5,540 nt of DNA, taken from NCBI GenBank assembly GCA_046086225.1, contig JBJSXF010000131.1, positions 1 through 5,540 on the forward strand. Reading direction: 5' to 3'. Both the position numbers and the translations under genes were made by a program. The notes below the pieces were generated by a model. The model did not search any database and was not told the origin of the DNA. It worked only from the letters and a program-made list of their open reading frames with translations. Below, piece after piece: positions 1 through 5,540 of the stretch. The stretch is from JBJSXF01 sp046086225. Lineage in GTDB: Bacteria; Actinomycetota; Acidimicrobiia; IMCC26256; PALSA-610. Every line of letters starts with the position of its first letter. The first letter of the stretch is position 1.

Positions 1-948
1 CTCGCGCATCGGGAGCACCGGCGCGAAGCACACCTCGTGGCCGGCGAAGAACGCCACCCACTCGTCGCGCGTACGGGTGCGGAACAACGCGGCGAGGGTC
101 GCGGTGTGCTCGGGCCAGCGGGCGGCGTCCATCTGTCCGGCCGGATCGAGGTCGATGCCCAGCGGCGCGACGAGCGCGCAGAAGTTCGCGTAGAACTGCG
201 GCTCGTAGGCGGCGAGCGACACGTAGCCGCCGTCGGCGGTCTCGTAGACGTTGTAGAAGTGGGAGCCGCCGTCGAGCAGGTTGGTGCCGCGCGGACCCCA
301 GCCGCCGATGGCATCGATGCCCCAGAAGATGCTCATGAGCTGGGCACTGCCGTCGACCATCGCCGCGTCGATCACCTGGCCCTCGCCCGAGCGGGCCCGC
401 TCGACCAGCGCGGCGAGGATCCCGATCACCACGAGCGAGCCCCCGCCCCCGAAGTCGGCGAGCAGGTTGATGGGCGGGTGGGGGGCGTGGTCGCGCGGCC
501 CGAGGTGCCACAGGGCCCCGGCGAGCGACAGGTAGTTGATGTCGTGGCCGACGTCGGCGGCGAGGGGGCCGTCCTGGCCCCAGCCGGTCATGCGGGCGTA
601 GATCAGGCCGGGGTTGCGGTCCCGGCAGGCGGCGGGGCCCACCCCGAGCCGTTCGGCCACCCCGGGCCGGAAGCCCTCGAGCAGCACGTCGGCCCGGGCG
701 CAGAGGTCGAGTACGACGCCGGGCCCGTCGGGGTGCTTCAGATCGACGGCGACGCTGCGCCGCCCGCGATCGACGACCGACACCGCCGAGGCGGGCGCAC
801 CCGACACCGTCCGCCCGGTGCGGGCGTGCTCGGCCCGATCGATCCGCAGCACCTCGGCGCCGAGATCGGCGAGCAGCATGCCCGCGAACTGCACCGGACC
901 GATGTTGGGCAGCTCGATGACCCGGACGCCGGCGAGCGGGCCCGCCAC
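1..948 (-). CDS. Alpha-methylacyl-CoA racemase, CaiB/BaiF (CoA-transferase family III) superfamily; C-terminus beyond the window
   Basis: Predicted to interconvert the (2R) and (2S) epimers of 2-methylacyl-CoA thioesters, a step needed before beta-oxidation of methyl-branched chains such as sterol side chains and isoprenoids; cytosolic. The 316 visible residues start with the family motif AGPLAGVRVIEL and continue with LLADLGAEVLRID, an SVAVDLK segment, and EGFRPGVAERLG. Racemase rather than transferase is favoured by GHDINY (His135), NLLADFGGG (Asp164) and AAYEPQF (Glu249). Their spacing matches the catalytic His, Asp and Glu known from mycobacterial MCR. The superfamily Asp is also present in GQVIDAAM (Asp194). 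The start is GTG at 948, one base past the stop of the preceding amidohydrolase-like gene. No Shine-Dalgarno sequence is visible, so translation by coupling is likely. It is the third gene of the leftward operon. The usual length is about 360 residues, so roughly 40-50 are missing at the left edge. Family call is firm; the substrate is inferred. Confidence 0.93.
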   Translation of the reverse strand, partial: MAGPLAGVRVIELPNIGPVQFAGMLLADLGAEVLRIDRAEHARTGRTVSGAPASAVSVVDRGRRSVAVDLKHPDGPGVVLDLCARADVLLEGFRPGVAERLGVGPAACRDRNPGLIYARMTGWGQDGPLAADVGHDINYLSLAGALWHLGPRDHAPHPPINLLADFGGGGSLVVIGILAALVERARSGEGQVIDAAMVDGSAQLMSIFWGIDAIGGWGPRGTNLLDGGSHFYNVYETADGGYVSLAAYEPQFYANFCALVAPLGIDLDPAGQMDAARWPEHTATLAALFRTRTRDEWVAFFAGHEVCFAPVLPMRE

Positions 949-949
949 G

Positions 950-1834
950 TCAGACCCCGAGGACGCGGGCGGCGTTCTCGGAGAGGAACTTCGGCCACAC
1001 GTGGTCGCGGAACGGCACCTCGGGCAGCTCGGCGAAGATCCGATCGATGTCGAGCCCCATCGGGTAGTAGCCGGCGTAGATGATCTTGTCGGCGCCCCGC
1101 TTGTTGGCGAACTCGATGATGTCGCGGTTGTAGTGCTTCGGGGCGAAGGCCGACGTCGAGTAGTAGAGGTTCGGCCACTTGAGCAGCAACTTCACCATGA
1201 GCTCGCTCCACGGCTCCGAGCCGTGACGGGTCACGATCTTCAGCTCGGGGAAGAACCAGCACACCTCGTCGAGCAAGCCGGTGTACTGCGGTGTGTAGCG
1301 GATGCGCGGACCGGGCACTCCGGCGTACACGAAGATCGGCACGTCGAGCTCGATGCACTTCGCGTACACCGGGTACATCATCTTGTCGTTGAGCGGCACC
1401 TGCGGGATGAGGCCGGTACCCCAGCAGTGCACGGCCCGGGCCCCGTGCACCTTCACGGCCTCTTCGATCGACCGCACCGCGGCCATGCCCTCGTTGGGAT
1501 CGACGCTGCACGACGCGATGAAACGGTCGGGGTAGTTCTCCAGCGCGATCTGCGAGTCGCCCTCGGTCGGCAGGCCGACGAGGGCCTGGCGGATCCCGTG
1601 CTGCTCCATCTTGGCGAGCAGCATCTGCACCGGGTGATCGACGTGCTCGTAGTGGGGGACGCCCTTGAACATGTACTGGGCCGGGAACTCCCAGTCCTGA
1701 CTGTCGGAGTCGTGCGTCTGCTTGCGGATGAAGTCGTACTGCTTGGCCTGCTCTTCGCGCGCCTTGGGGAAGCCGATCATCGTGTCGATGACGCCGACCT
1801 CACTGCGGGCCTTCTCGAACGCCTCGCGGCTCAC
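950..1834 (-). CDS. Amidohydrolase-2-like TIM-barrel protein lacking canonical metal ligands (second of a tandem pair)
   Basis: A 294-residue protein of the amidohydrolase-2 (ACMSD/decarboxylase-like) fold; the reaction is unknown. Landmarks in order are a first strand GVIDTMIG (residues 14-21), FPAQYMFKGVP (50-60), the fifth-strand region PIFVYAGVPGP (166-176), VTRHGSEPW (201-209), LLLKWPNLYYSTSAFAP (216-232) and IIYAGYYPMG (251-260). Family enzymes normally carry HxH in strand 1, a His in the PxxxHxG strand, a His in the HGG strand and an Asp in GSDYP. Here only the HGG-strand His (His204) remains; the others are Met/Gly, Tyr170 and Tyr256. The start is GTG at 1834, overlapping the upstream stop as GTGA, with GGAGG four bases before it. 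The longer open frame upstream runs antiphase through the paralogue and is not coding. The C-terminal half closely matches the neighbouring paralogue; the N-terminal third is much more divergent. It may be a pseudoenzyme, a partner subunit, or an enzyme using different chemistry. Confidence 0.93.
   Translation of the reverse strand: MSREAFEKARSEVGVIDTMIGFPKAREEQAKQYDFIRKQTHDSDSQDWEFPAQYMFKGVPHYEHVDHPVQMLLAKMEQHGIRQALVGLPTEGDSQIALENYPDRFIASCSVDPNEGMAAVRSIEEAVKVHGARAVHCWGTGLIPQVPLNDKMMYPVYAKCIELDVPIFVYAGVPGPRIRYTPQYTGLLDEVCWFFPELKIVTRHGSEPWSELMVKLLLKWPNLYYSTSAFAPKHYNRDIIEFANKRGADKIIYAGYYPMGLDIDRIFAELPEVPFRDHVWPKFLSENAARVLGV
1145..1196 (-). repeat. Near-identical direct repeat within the duplicated amidohydrolase-like genes, copy 1
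   Basis: This 52-bp stretch matches positions 2038-2089 with 50 identical bases and no gap (offset 893). It encodes the VKLLLKWPNLYYSTSAF region. It is the best-conserved part of a longer gene-duplication similarity. Identity extends to nearly all synonymous positions, which is unusual next to the divergent N-terminal parts of the two genes. Confidence 0.85.
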
Positions 1835-2718
1835 GATCCCTCCGTCAGCTTGAACACGCGCTCGGCGTTCTCCCGCAGGAACTTGGGCCAGACGTGGTCG
1901 CGGAAGCCCACGTCGGGCAGCTCGGCGAAGATCCGGTCGAGCGACAGCCCCATCGGGTAGTAACCGGCGTACATCACCTTGTCGGCGCCGCGGGTGTTGG
2001 CGAAGTCGACGATGTCCTTCGGGTAGAAGCGGGGCGCGAAGGCCGAGGTCGAGTAGTAGAGGTTCGGCCACTTGAGCAGCAGCTTCACCGCGAGATCGGT
2101 CCAGGGCTCGCAGCCGTGGCGGGTCACGAACTTGAGCTCGGGGAAGTACCAGCACACCTCGTCGATGAGGCCGACGAACTGCGGGGCGAACGGCACTCGC
2201 GGTCCGGGCACGCCCGCGCACACGCAGATCGGGATGTCGAGCTCGATGCACTTGGCGTAGAGCGGGTAGAACTTCGCGTCGTTGATCGGCACCTGCGGGT
2301 TGAGCCCGGCCGGGAACGCCGTGGCCGCTTTCACGCCGAGCTCCTCGTAGGCCCGCACGAGCTCGCGCACGCCGTCCATGCCCGAGTTGGGGTTGACCTC
2401 GAACGACCCGAAGAAACGGTCGGGGTGGGTGCGCAGCGCCCGCAGCGCGTCGGCCTCGGGCCCCTCCCGGAACGACACGCCGAGCATGCCCTTCTCGATC
2501 CCGAAGCGGTCCATCTGGCCGAGGAGGAAGGTGACCGGATCGTCGCCGGGCTCGGGGTGCGGCACGTCCTTGAACATGTACTGGGCCGGGAAGTCGAACT
2601 CCTCGAGCGACTCGCGGTCGCGCAGGTTCGACCGGAGGAACTGGTAGGTGCGCTTCGTGTCGCGGAACGGCGGGGCGATCATGAGGTCGATGACGCCGAT
2701 TCCCTCGGGGATTCCCAT
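1831..2718 (-). CDS. Amidohydrolase-2-like TIM-barrel protein lacking canonical metal ligands (first of a tandem pair)
   Basis: A 295-residue protein, first gene of the leftward operon and paralogue of the next gene. Motifs include GVIDLMIAPP (8-17), FPAQYMFKDVP (43-53), PICVCAGVPGP (163-173), FVTRHGCEPW (197-206), LLLKWPNLYYSTSAFAP (213-229) and VMYAGYYPMG (248-257). Against the known amidohydrolase-2 ligand pattern, HxH is replaced by Met13 and Ala15, the fifth-strand His by Cys167, and the eighth-strand Asp by Tyr253; only His201 is kept. Metal-dependent hydrolysis of the usual kind is therefore unlikely, although automatic annotation would call it an amidohydrolase. Length is typical of compact family members (about 290-340). 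The start ATG at 2718 has no Shine-Dalgarno sequence but lies six bases after a TACGGT -10 box, which suggests a leaderless transcript. The 3' end overlaps the next gene by four bases (GTGA). No signal peptide or membrane segment is seen. The role, probably on a CoA-linked or carboxylate intermediate, is inferred only from its neighbours. Confidence 0.93.
   Translation of the reverse strand: MGIPEGIGVIDLMIAPPFRDTKRTYQFLRSNLRDRESLEEFDFPAQYMFKDVPHPEPGDDPVTFLLGQMDRFGIEKGMLGVSFREGPEADALRALRTHPDRFFGSFEVNPNSGMDGVRELVRAYEELGVKAATAFPAGLNPQVPINDAKFYPLYAKCIELDIPICVCAGVPGPRVPFAPQFVGLIDEVCWYFPELKFVTRHGCEPWTDLAVKLLLKWPNLYYSTSAFAPRFYPKDIVDFANTRGADKVMYAGYYPMGLSLDRIFAELPDVGFRDHVWPKFLRENAERVFKLTEGS
2038..2089 (-). 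repeat. Near-identical direct repeat within the duplicated amidohydrolase-like genes, copy 2
   Basis: Partner of 1145-1196, in the same orientation, with two mismatches. Flanking sequence remains clearly similar at the same 893-bp offset through the C-terminal coding parts (about 970-1420 against 1863-2313) and fades towards the N-terminal parts. This marks a tandem gene duplication rather than a mobile repeat. Confidence 0.85.
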
Positions 2719-2724
2719 GCGGCG

Positions 2725-2754
2725 ACCGTAGCCGCGGGTTCGCGCGGCGGTCAG
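2725..2754 (-). promoter_or_regulatory. Predicted leaderless promoter of the leftward operon
   Basis: Read on the minus strand, a -35-like CTGACC (2754-2749; four of six bases match TTGACA) is followed after 18 bases by the -10 box TACGGT (2730-2725), which fits TANNNT. Six bases then lead to the A of the ATG at 2718. That spacing puts the transcription start at or within a base of the start codon, as in the leaderless mRNAs common in actinobacteria, and it agrees with the missing Shine-Dalgarno sequence. Predicted by pattern only. Confidence 0.5.
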
Positions 2755-2776
2755 ATCCCTTCGGGGAGCCCGACGG

Positions 2777-2782
2777 TACGAT
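2777..2782 (+). promoter_or_regulatory. Predicted -10 element of a leaderless promoter for the rightward operon
   Basis: TACGAT fits the actinobacterial TANNNT -10 consensus and ends seven bases before the GTG at 2790, so transcription would begin at or next to the start codon. No convincing -35 hexamer lies 16-19 bases upstream, and no Shine-Dalgarno sequence precedes the GTG. An activator may be needed, or the -10 alone may suffice. Confidence 0.45.
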
Positions 2783-2789
2783 CGATGCG

Positions 2790-3989
2790 GTGCCGGGAGC
2801 GACGGAGTGGGGGGCGGCGACCGACTTCGACGACGTGCGCGGGCGGGTCGCGATCGTCGGGATCGGCGAGACGGCGTACACCAAGGCCTCGGGCCGCACG
2901 GCCCGCGAGATCGGTGCCGAGGCGGCCGAGCGGGCCATCGCCGACGCCGGGCTCGAGCCGGCCGACATCGACGGCCTCACCTGGTCGGGGGCGTTCCCGG
3001 GCTTCGACGCCGACGCGTTCCACGAGCACTTCGGCACGAGCCACGACCTGTGGACCTCACCCTGGGGCGGAGGCATGACCTGGGCCGCGACCGCGCCCTA
3101 CCTGGCGGCCAAAGCCATCGAGCGGGGCGAGGCCCGCCACGTGCTCAACGTCTTCCCGGTGGCCTGGGCCACCCAGCGGGCGTCGATGACCGGCGGTCCG
3201 GGCGAGGTGCACGCGGCCCAGGCGGCCAAGCAGAACCTCGAGGTGCCCTTCGGCTGGTTCCCCCAGCCCGTCTACTTCGCCACGATCATGCGCCGGCACA
3301 TGATCGAGTTCGGCACGACCCCCGAGCAGTTCGGGGCGGTGGCCGTAGCGGTCCGGGCCCACGCCAACCTCGACCCGGCGGCCGTGATGCACGACCGCCC
3401 GATGACGATCGCCGACTACCTGGCGGCCCCGATGCTCGCCGACCCCCTCCGGCTCTTCGACTCCTGCCTCATCTCCGACGGCGGCGCCGCCTTCCTGACC
3501 ACCAGCGCCGAGCGGGCGCGCGATTTCCCGCAGCCGCCTGCCGTCGTGCTCGGGGTGGGGGAGGGCGCCTCGGGCACCGGCACCCACTGGGCCCAGCAGC
3601 CGGCGTTCACGAGCACGCCCCAGGTGTTCTCGGCCCCGGCCGCGTTCGCCATGGCCGGGTGCACCCCGGCCGACGTGGACGTGCTGAACGTGTACGACCC
3701 CTTCACCGTCGTGAGCCTCATGCAGATCGAGGACATGGGCTTCTGCCCCAAGGGCGAGGCCGGGCCCTTCGTCGAGAGCGGGGCCCTCGCCCACGACAGC
3801 GGGGTGCTGCCGTTCAACACCCACGGTGGTCTGCTCTCCCACGCCTACGTGCTCGGCATCGCCCACGTGGTCGAGTGCGTGAAGCAGCTCCGGGGCACGG
3901 CCGCGGCGCAGGTGCCCGGTTGCGAGATCGCGGTCTACGGCGGCTACACCGGACACATGGCGAGCACCCTCGTGCTCGGGAGGGGGTGA
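2790..3989 (+). CDS. Thiolase-fold lipid-transfer-like protein without catalytic cysteine; probable Ltp2-type retro-aldolase subunit
   Basis: A 399-residue thiolase-superfamily protein of the SCP-x/Ltp type. N-terminal motifs are VAIVGIGETAYTKASGRTARE (20-40) and AIADAGLEPADIDGL (50-63); the C-terminal half has LNVYDPF (299-305), FNTHGGLLSHAYVLG (342-356) and VYGGYTGH (382-389). The first catalytic-Cys region of true thiolases is replaced by SPWGGGMTWAA (90-100), and the C-terminal CxG motif reads YGGYTG, so neither nucleophilic cysteine is present. Condensation or thiolysis is thus unlikely. This pattern, with a DUF35 gene directly after it, matches Ltp2-like aldolases that split sterol side-chain beta-hydroxyacyl-CoAs, where tyrosines act as acid/base; Tyr302, Tyr353, Tyr383 and Tyr386 are candidates. 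The start GTG at 2790 is chosen because a -10 box lies seven bases upstream; an in-frame GTG at 2835 is a weaker alternative. It leads the rightward operon. Fold is firm; aldolase function is inferred. Confidence 0.9.
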   Translation: MPGATEWGAATDFDDVRGRVAIVGIGETAYTKASGRTAREIGAEAAERAIADAGLEPADIDGLTWSGAFPGFDADAFHEHFGTSHDLWTSPWGGGMTWAATAPYLAAKAIERGEARHVLNVFPVAWATQRASMTGGPGEVHAAQAAKQNLEVPFGWFPQPVYFATIMRRHMIEFGTTPEQFGAVAVAVRAHANLDPAAVMHDRPMTIADYLAAPMLADPLRLFDSCLISDGGAAFLTTSAERARDFPQPPAVVLGVGEGASGTGTHWAQQPAFTSTPQVFSAPAAFAMAGCTPADVDVLNVYDPFTVVSLMQIEDMGFCPKGEAGPFVESGALAHDSGVLPFNTHGGLLSHAYVLGIAHVVECVKQLRGTAAAQVPGCEIAVYGGYTGHMASTLVLGRG

Positions 3990-4432
3990 CGCCGGTGGCG
4001 ATCACCCGGGCGACCTTCCCGCTCCCCGACGTCGACGATCCGCTCACCGCGCCCTACTTCGCGGGCGCGGCCCGCGGCGAGCTCGTGGTGCCGCGCTGCG
4101 CGGCGTGCGCGCGCTTCGTCTGGTACCCCGAGCCGACGTGCCCGGCGTGCGGAGCCGAGCCCGTGTGGACGCCGGTCTCGGGCCGGGGCACCCTCTTCTC
4201 CTGGGCGGTCGTGCGCCGCCCGTTCCTCCCGGCCTTCGCCGGGATGGTGCCGTTCGTGACCGGTCTCGTCGCCCTGGCCGAGGATCCGGCCGTGCGCATC
4301 CCGACCCTCGTCACGGGCACCGACCCCGATGCGCTCGCGCCCGATGCGCCGGTGCACGCCGTGTTCCGTCCGCTCGCGTTCCCGACGGTCGACGGTTCGG
4401 TCGTCGTGCCGATGTTCGAGGTGGCGCCGTGA
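3986..4432 (+). CDS. Zn-ribbon/OB-fold DUF35 protein, probable partner of the thiolase-like protein
   Basis: A 148-residue protein with an N-terminal helix region (PYFAGAARGELVVPRC), a rubredoxin-like zinc ribbon, and an OB-fold. The ribbon cysteines are Cys38, Cys41, Cys52 and Cys55 (CxxC-x10-CxxC). The OB-fold includes GRGTLFSWAVVRRPF and VPFVTGLVAL. Proteins of this family bind thiolase-superfamily partners; in the Ltp2-ChsH2 aldolase the DUF35 domain is required for the complex and binds the acyl-CoA. Here DUF35 stands alone, without the MaoC-like hydratase domain fused to it in ChsH2. The first GTG at 3986 overlaps the thiolase-like stop codon (GTGA), in keeping with the operon's style. 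A second GTG at 3995 lies 11 bases after a GGAGG and would give 145 residues; the true start could be either. The stop overlaps the next start (TGATG). Complex formation with the upstream product is a strong inference from adjacency and family knowledge. Confidence 0.9.
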   Translation: MTPVAITRATFPLPDVDDPLTAPYFAGAARGELVVPRCAACARFVWYPEPTCPACGAEPVWTPVSGRGTLFSWAVVRRPFLPAFAGMVPFVTGLVALAEDPAVRIPTLVTGTDPDALAPDAPVHAVFRPLAFPTVDGSVVVPMFEVAP

Positions 4433-5540
4433 TGCTCGACGGCCTGCGCGTGCTCGACCTCACCACGGGGATCGCGGGTGCGTACTGCGCCAAGCTCCTC
4501 ACCGACCTCGGCGCCGACACCGTGTTCACCGACCCGCTCGACGGCGACCCGCTCACCGAGTACCTGCGCACCTCGCAGCGCCAGGTGTCGGCTGATGCCG
4601 ACTGGCTCGACCGGGCCGACCTCGTGATCGTCGGCGCGCCGGGACGGGTGCCGGGCGCGCCGCCGCCGGTCACGGTCGCGATCACCGCGCTCGGCCACGG
4701 TGGGCCCGACGACGGCCTCCACCTCACCGAGGAGGTGCTCCAGGCCCGCAGCGGCAGCCTCGCCGCGCACGGCCACTCGCACCTCCCGCCCCTCACCGTC
4801 GGCGGCCGGCTGGGTGAGTACATCGTCGGGGCGTTCGCCGCGCTCGGCGGGGTGACCGCCTGGTCGCGGGCGGCGCGCACCGGGGTGCCCGAAACGGTCG
4901 ATGCCTCGATGCTCGAGGCGATGCAGATGACCTACGTCACCCACCCCACCCTCATGGCCCGCTTCCCGGGCGGGCGGATGCTCGCGTTCCGGTGGGTGAT
5001 GATCCCGGGCAACGAGGCGACGCGCGACGGCCGCTACGTCGGCATCACCACTGTGACCGAGGCGCAGTGGGAGGCCCTGGCCCGGGCCATGGGCCGCGAC
5101 GACCTGGCCACCGACGACGGCCTGCGCACGATGATCGGGCGGTTCGTGCGGGCCGGTGAGGTCACCGAGGCGCTCGCGGCCTGGACGGGGACGCGTGACG
5201 CCGACGAGGTCGTCGCGGCCTGCGTCGAGGCGCGCGTGCCCGCGACGATCCTCGGCAACGGCGCCGAGCTCCCGCGCTTCGACCACTTGGTCGAACGCCA
5301 AGTCTTCGTGCCCCAGCCCGGGGCGACGTGGCTCCGGCCCCGCGCGCCCTTCCGATTCCACGGGGTGCCCGACCGCCCGCTCGCCGCGCCCCGCCCCGTC
5401 ACCGCGGCCGAGCGCTGGGAGCCCCGCGAGGCGACCCCGGCCACTGCGAAGGCCCCCGGCGAGCGACCGCTCGCGGGCCTGCGGGTGCTCGACTTCACCG
5501 CGTTCTGGGCCGGGCCCTTCGCGACCGCGTGGCTCTGCGC
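4432..5540 (+). CDS. Probable double-domain CaiB/BaiF CoA-transferase (family III); 3' end beyond the window
   Basis: Predicted to transfer CoA between a thioester and a free carboxylate. The 369 visible residues hold one complete, compact domain (about 1-312): MLDGLRVLDLTTGIAGAYCA, LLTDLGADTV, then RLGEYIVGAFAALGGVTAW, and ETVDASMLEAMQM containing the expected catalytic Asp157. The middle of the N-terminal part is shortened: the usual segment between the Rossmann motif and the ADxxI strand is reduced to TSQRQVSADADWLDRADLVIV. A Pro/Ala/Arg-rich linker (about 313-346) follows. At residue 347 the N-terminal family motif starts again (PLAGLRVLDFTAFWAGPFATAWL), so a second CaiB/BaiF domain is cut by the right edge. 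The full protein is probably well over 700 residues. ATG 4432 overlaps the DUF35 stop and has GAGGTGG eight bases upstream; an in-frame GTG at 4429 is possible. No stop codon interrupts the frame. The substrate is unknown; context suggests activation of the pathway's carboxylic acid. Confidence 0.92.
   Translation, partial: MLDGLRVLDLTTGIAGAYCAKLLTDLGADTVFTDPLDGDPLTEYLRTSQRQVSADADWLDRADLVIVGAPGRVPGAPPPVTVAITALGHGGPDDGLHLTEEVLQARSGSLAAHGHSHLPPLTVGGRLGEYIVGAFAALGGVTAWSRAARTGVPETVDASMLEAMQMTYVTHPTLMARFPGGRMLAFRWVMIPGNEATRDGRYVGITTVTEAQWEALARAMGRDDLATDDGLRTMIGRFVRAGEVTEALAAWTGTRDADEVVAACVEARVPATILGNGAELPRFDHLVERQVFVPQPGATWLRPRAPFRFHGVPDRPLAAPRPVTAAERWEPREATPATAKAPGERPLAGLRVLDFTAFWAGPFATAWLC

Noticed and set aside
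37..1960. Long plus-strand open frames (37-1083 and 614-1960) opposite the racemase and amidohydrolase-like genes
   Set aside because: Their translations are Arg/Gly/Ala/Val/His-rich low-complexity sequence without family motifs, and they lie antisense to genes with clear conserved motifs. They result from few stop codons in GC-rich DNA.
2756..2767. Small TCCC-TTCG-GGGA hairpin near the rightward promoter, with a similar TCCCTCGGGGA at 2701-2711
   Set aside because: The stem is only four base pairs, lies upstream of the predicted transcription start, and has no U-tract, so it is not a terminator. The look-alike at 2701-2711 lies in codons of the first amidohydrolase-like gene. A weak operator pair remains possible but is unsupported.
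2785..2787. ATG just before the thiolase-like gene as an alternative start
   Set aside because: It is out of frame with the conserved VAIVGIGET sequence; the GTG at 2790 is in frame.
1835..3076. Minus-strand frame of the second amidohydrolase-like gene remaining open upstream to 3076
   Set aside because: This extension crosses the paralogue in a different frame and the divergent gap, and gives Arg/Pro-rich sequence. The real start is the GTG at 1834, with GGAGG upstream and the conserved N-terminus following.
2807..3985. Plus-strand frame of the DUF35 gene open upstream to 2807 (541-residue fusion)
   Set aside because: The upstream part is Arg/Gly-rich out-of-frame translation of the thiolase-like gene; the zinc-ribbon protein begins only at 3986 or 3995.
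4054..5361. Minus-strand open frame of 435 residues opposite the DUF35 and CoA-transferase genes
   Set aside because: No recognisable domain; composition typical of antisense translation in GC-rich DNA, and the plus strand carries two well-supported genes.

Overview
This 5.5-kb window is very GC-rich and almost completely coding. It reads as chromosomal DNA of a high-GC actinobacterium. The evidence is strong G/C preference at third codon positions, frequent GTG starts, GTGA/TGATG gene overlaps and leaderless-type promoters. The set of CoA-ester enzymes is of the kind seen in mycobacterial/rhodococcal and Acidimicrobiia-like catabolic clusters. The genus cannot be named from this sequence alone. 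No rRNA, tRNA, CRISPR array, insertion sequence or phage gene was seen.

The layout is a divergon around a 71-bp gap (2719-2789). Leftward (minus strand), in order of transcription, are two tandem paralogous amidohydrolase-fold proteins (2718-1831 and 1834-950) and an alpha-methylacyl-CoA racemase of the CaiB/BaiF superfamily (948 to beyond the left edge). Rightward (plus strand) are a thiolase-fold protein without a catalytic cysteine (2790-3989), a small zinc-ribbon/OB-fold DUF35 protein (3986-4432), and a CaiB/BaiF protein that runs off the right edge just as a second CaiB/BaiF domain begins (4432 onwards). Genes within each arm overlap or are 1 bp apart, so each arm looks like one translationally coupled operon. 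Each lead gene has a TANNNT -10 element 6-7 bp before its start codon and no Shine-Dalgarno sequence, which predicts leaderless mRNAs.

Inferred role: catabolism of a branched, methyl-bearing acyl-CoA, such as a steroid/sterol or bile-acid side chain, an isoprenoid or a related compound. The CaiB/BaiF fusion would move CoA onto a carboxylate. The racemase would set the configuration of the 2-methyl group. The thiolase-like/DUF35 pair resembles the Ltp2-ChsH2(DUF35) type of retro-aldolase, which cleaves a side-chain C-C bond. The two amidohydrolase-fold proteins would act on an intermediate by an unknown reaction. They are the most unusual part of the window: they keep the fold's landmarks but have lost most of the residues that bind metal in that superfamily. 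The substrate is not determined by the sequence.
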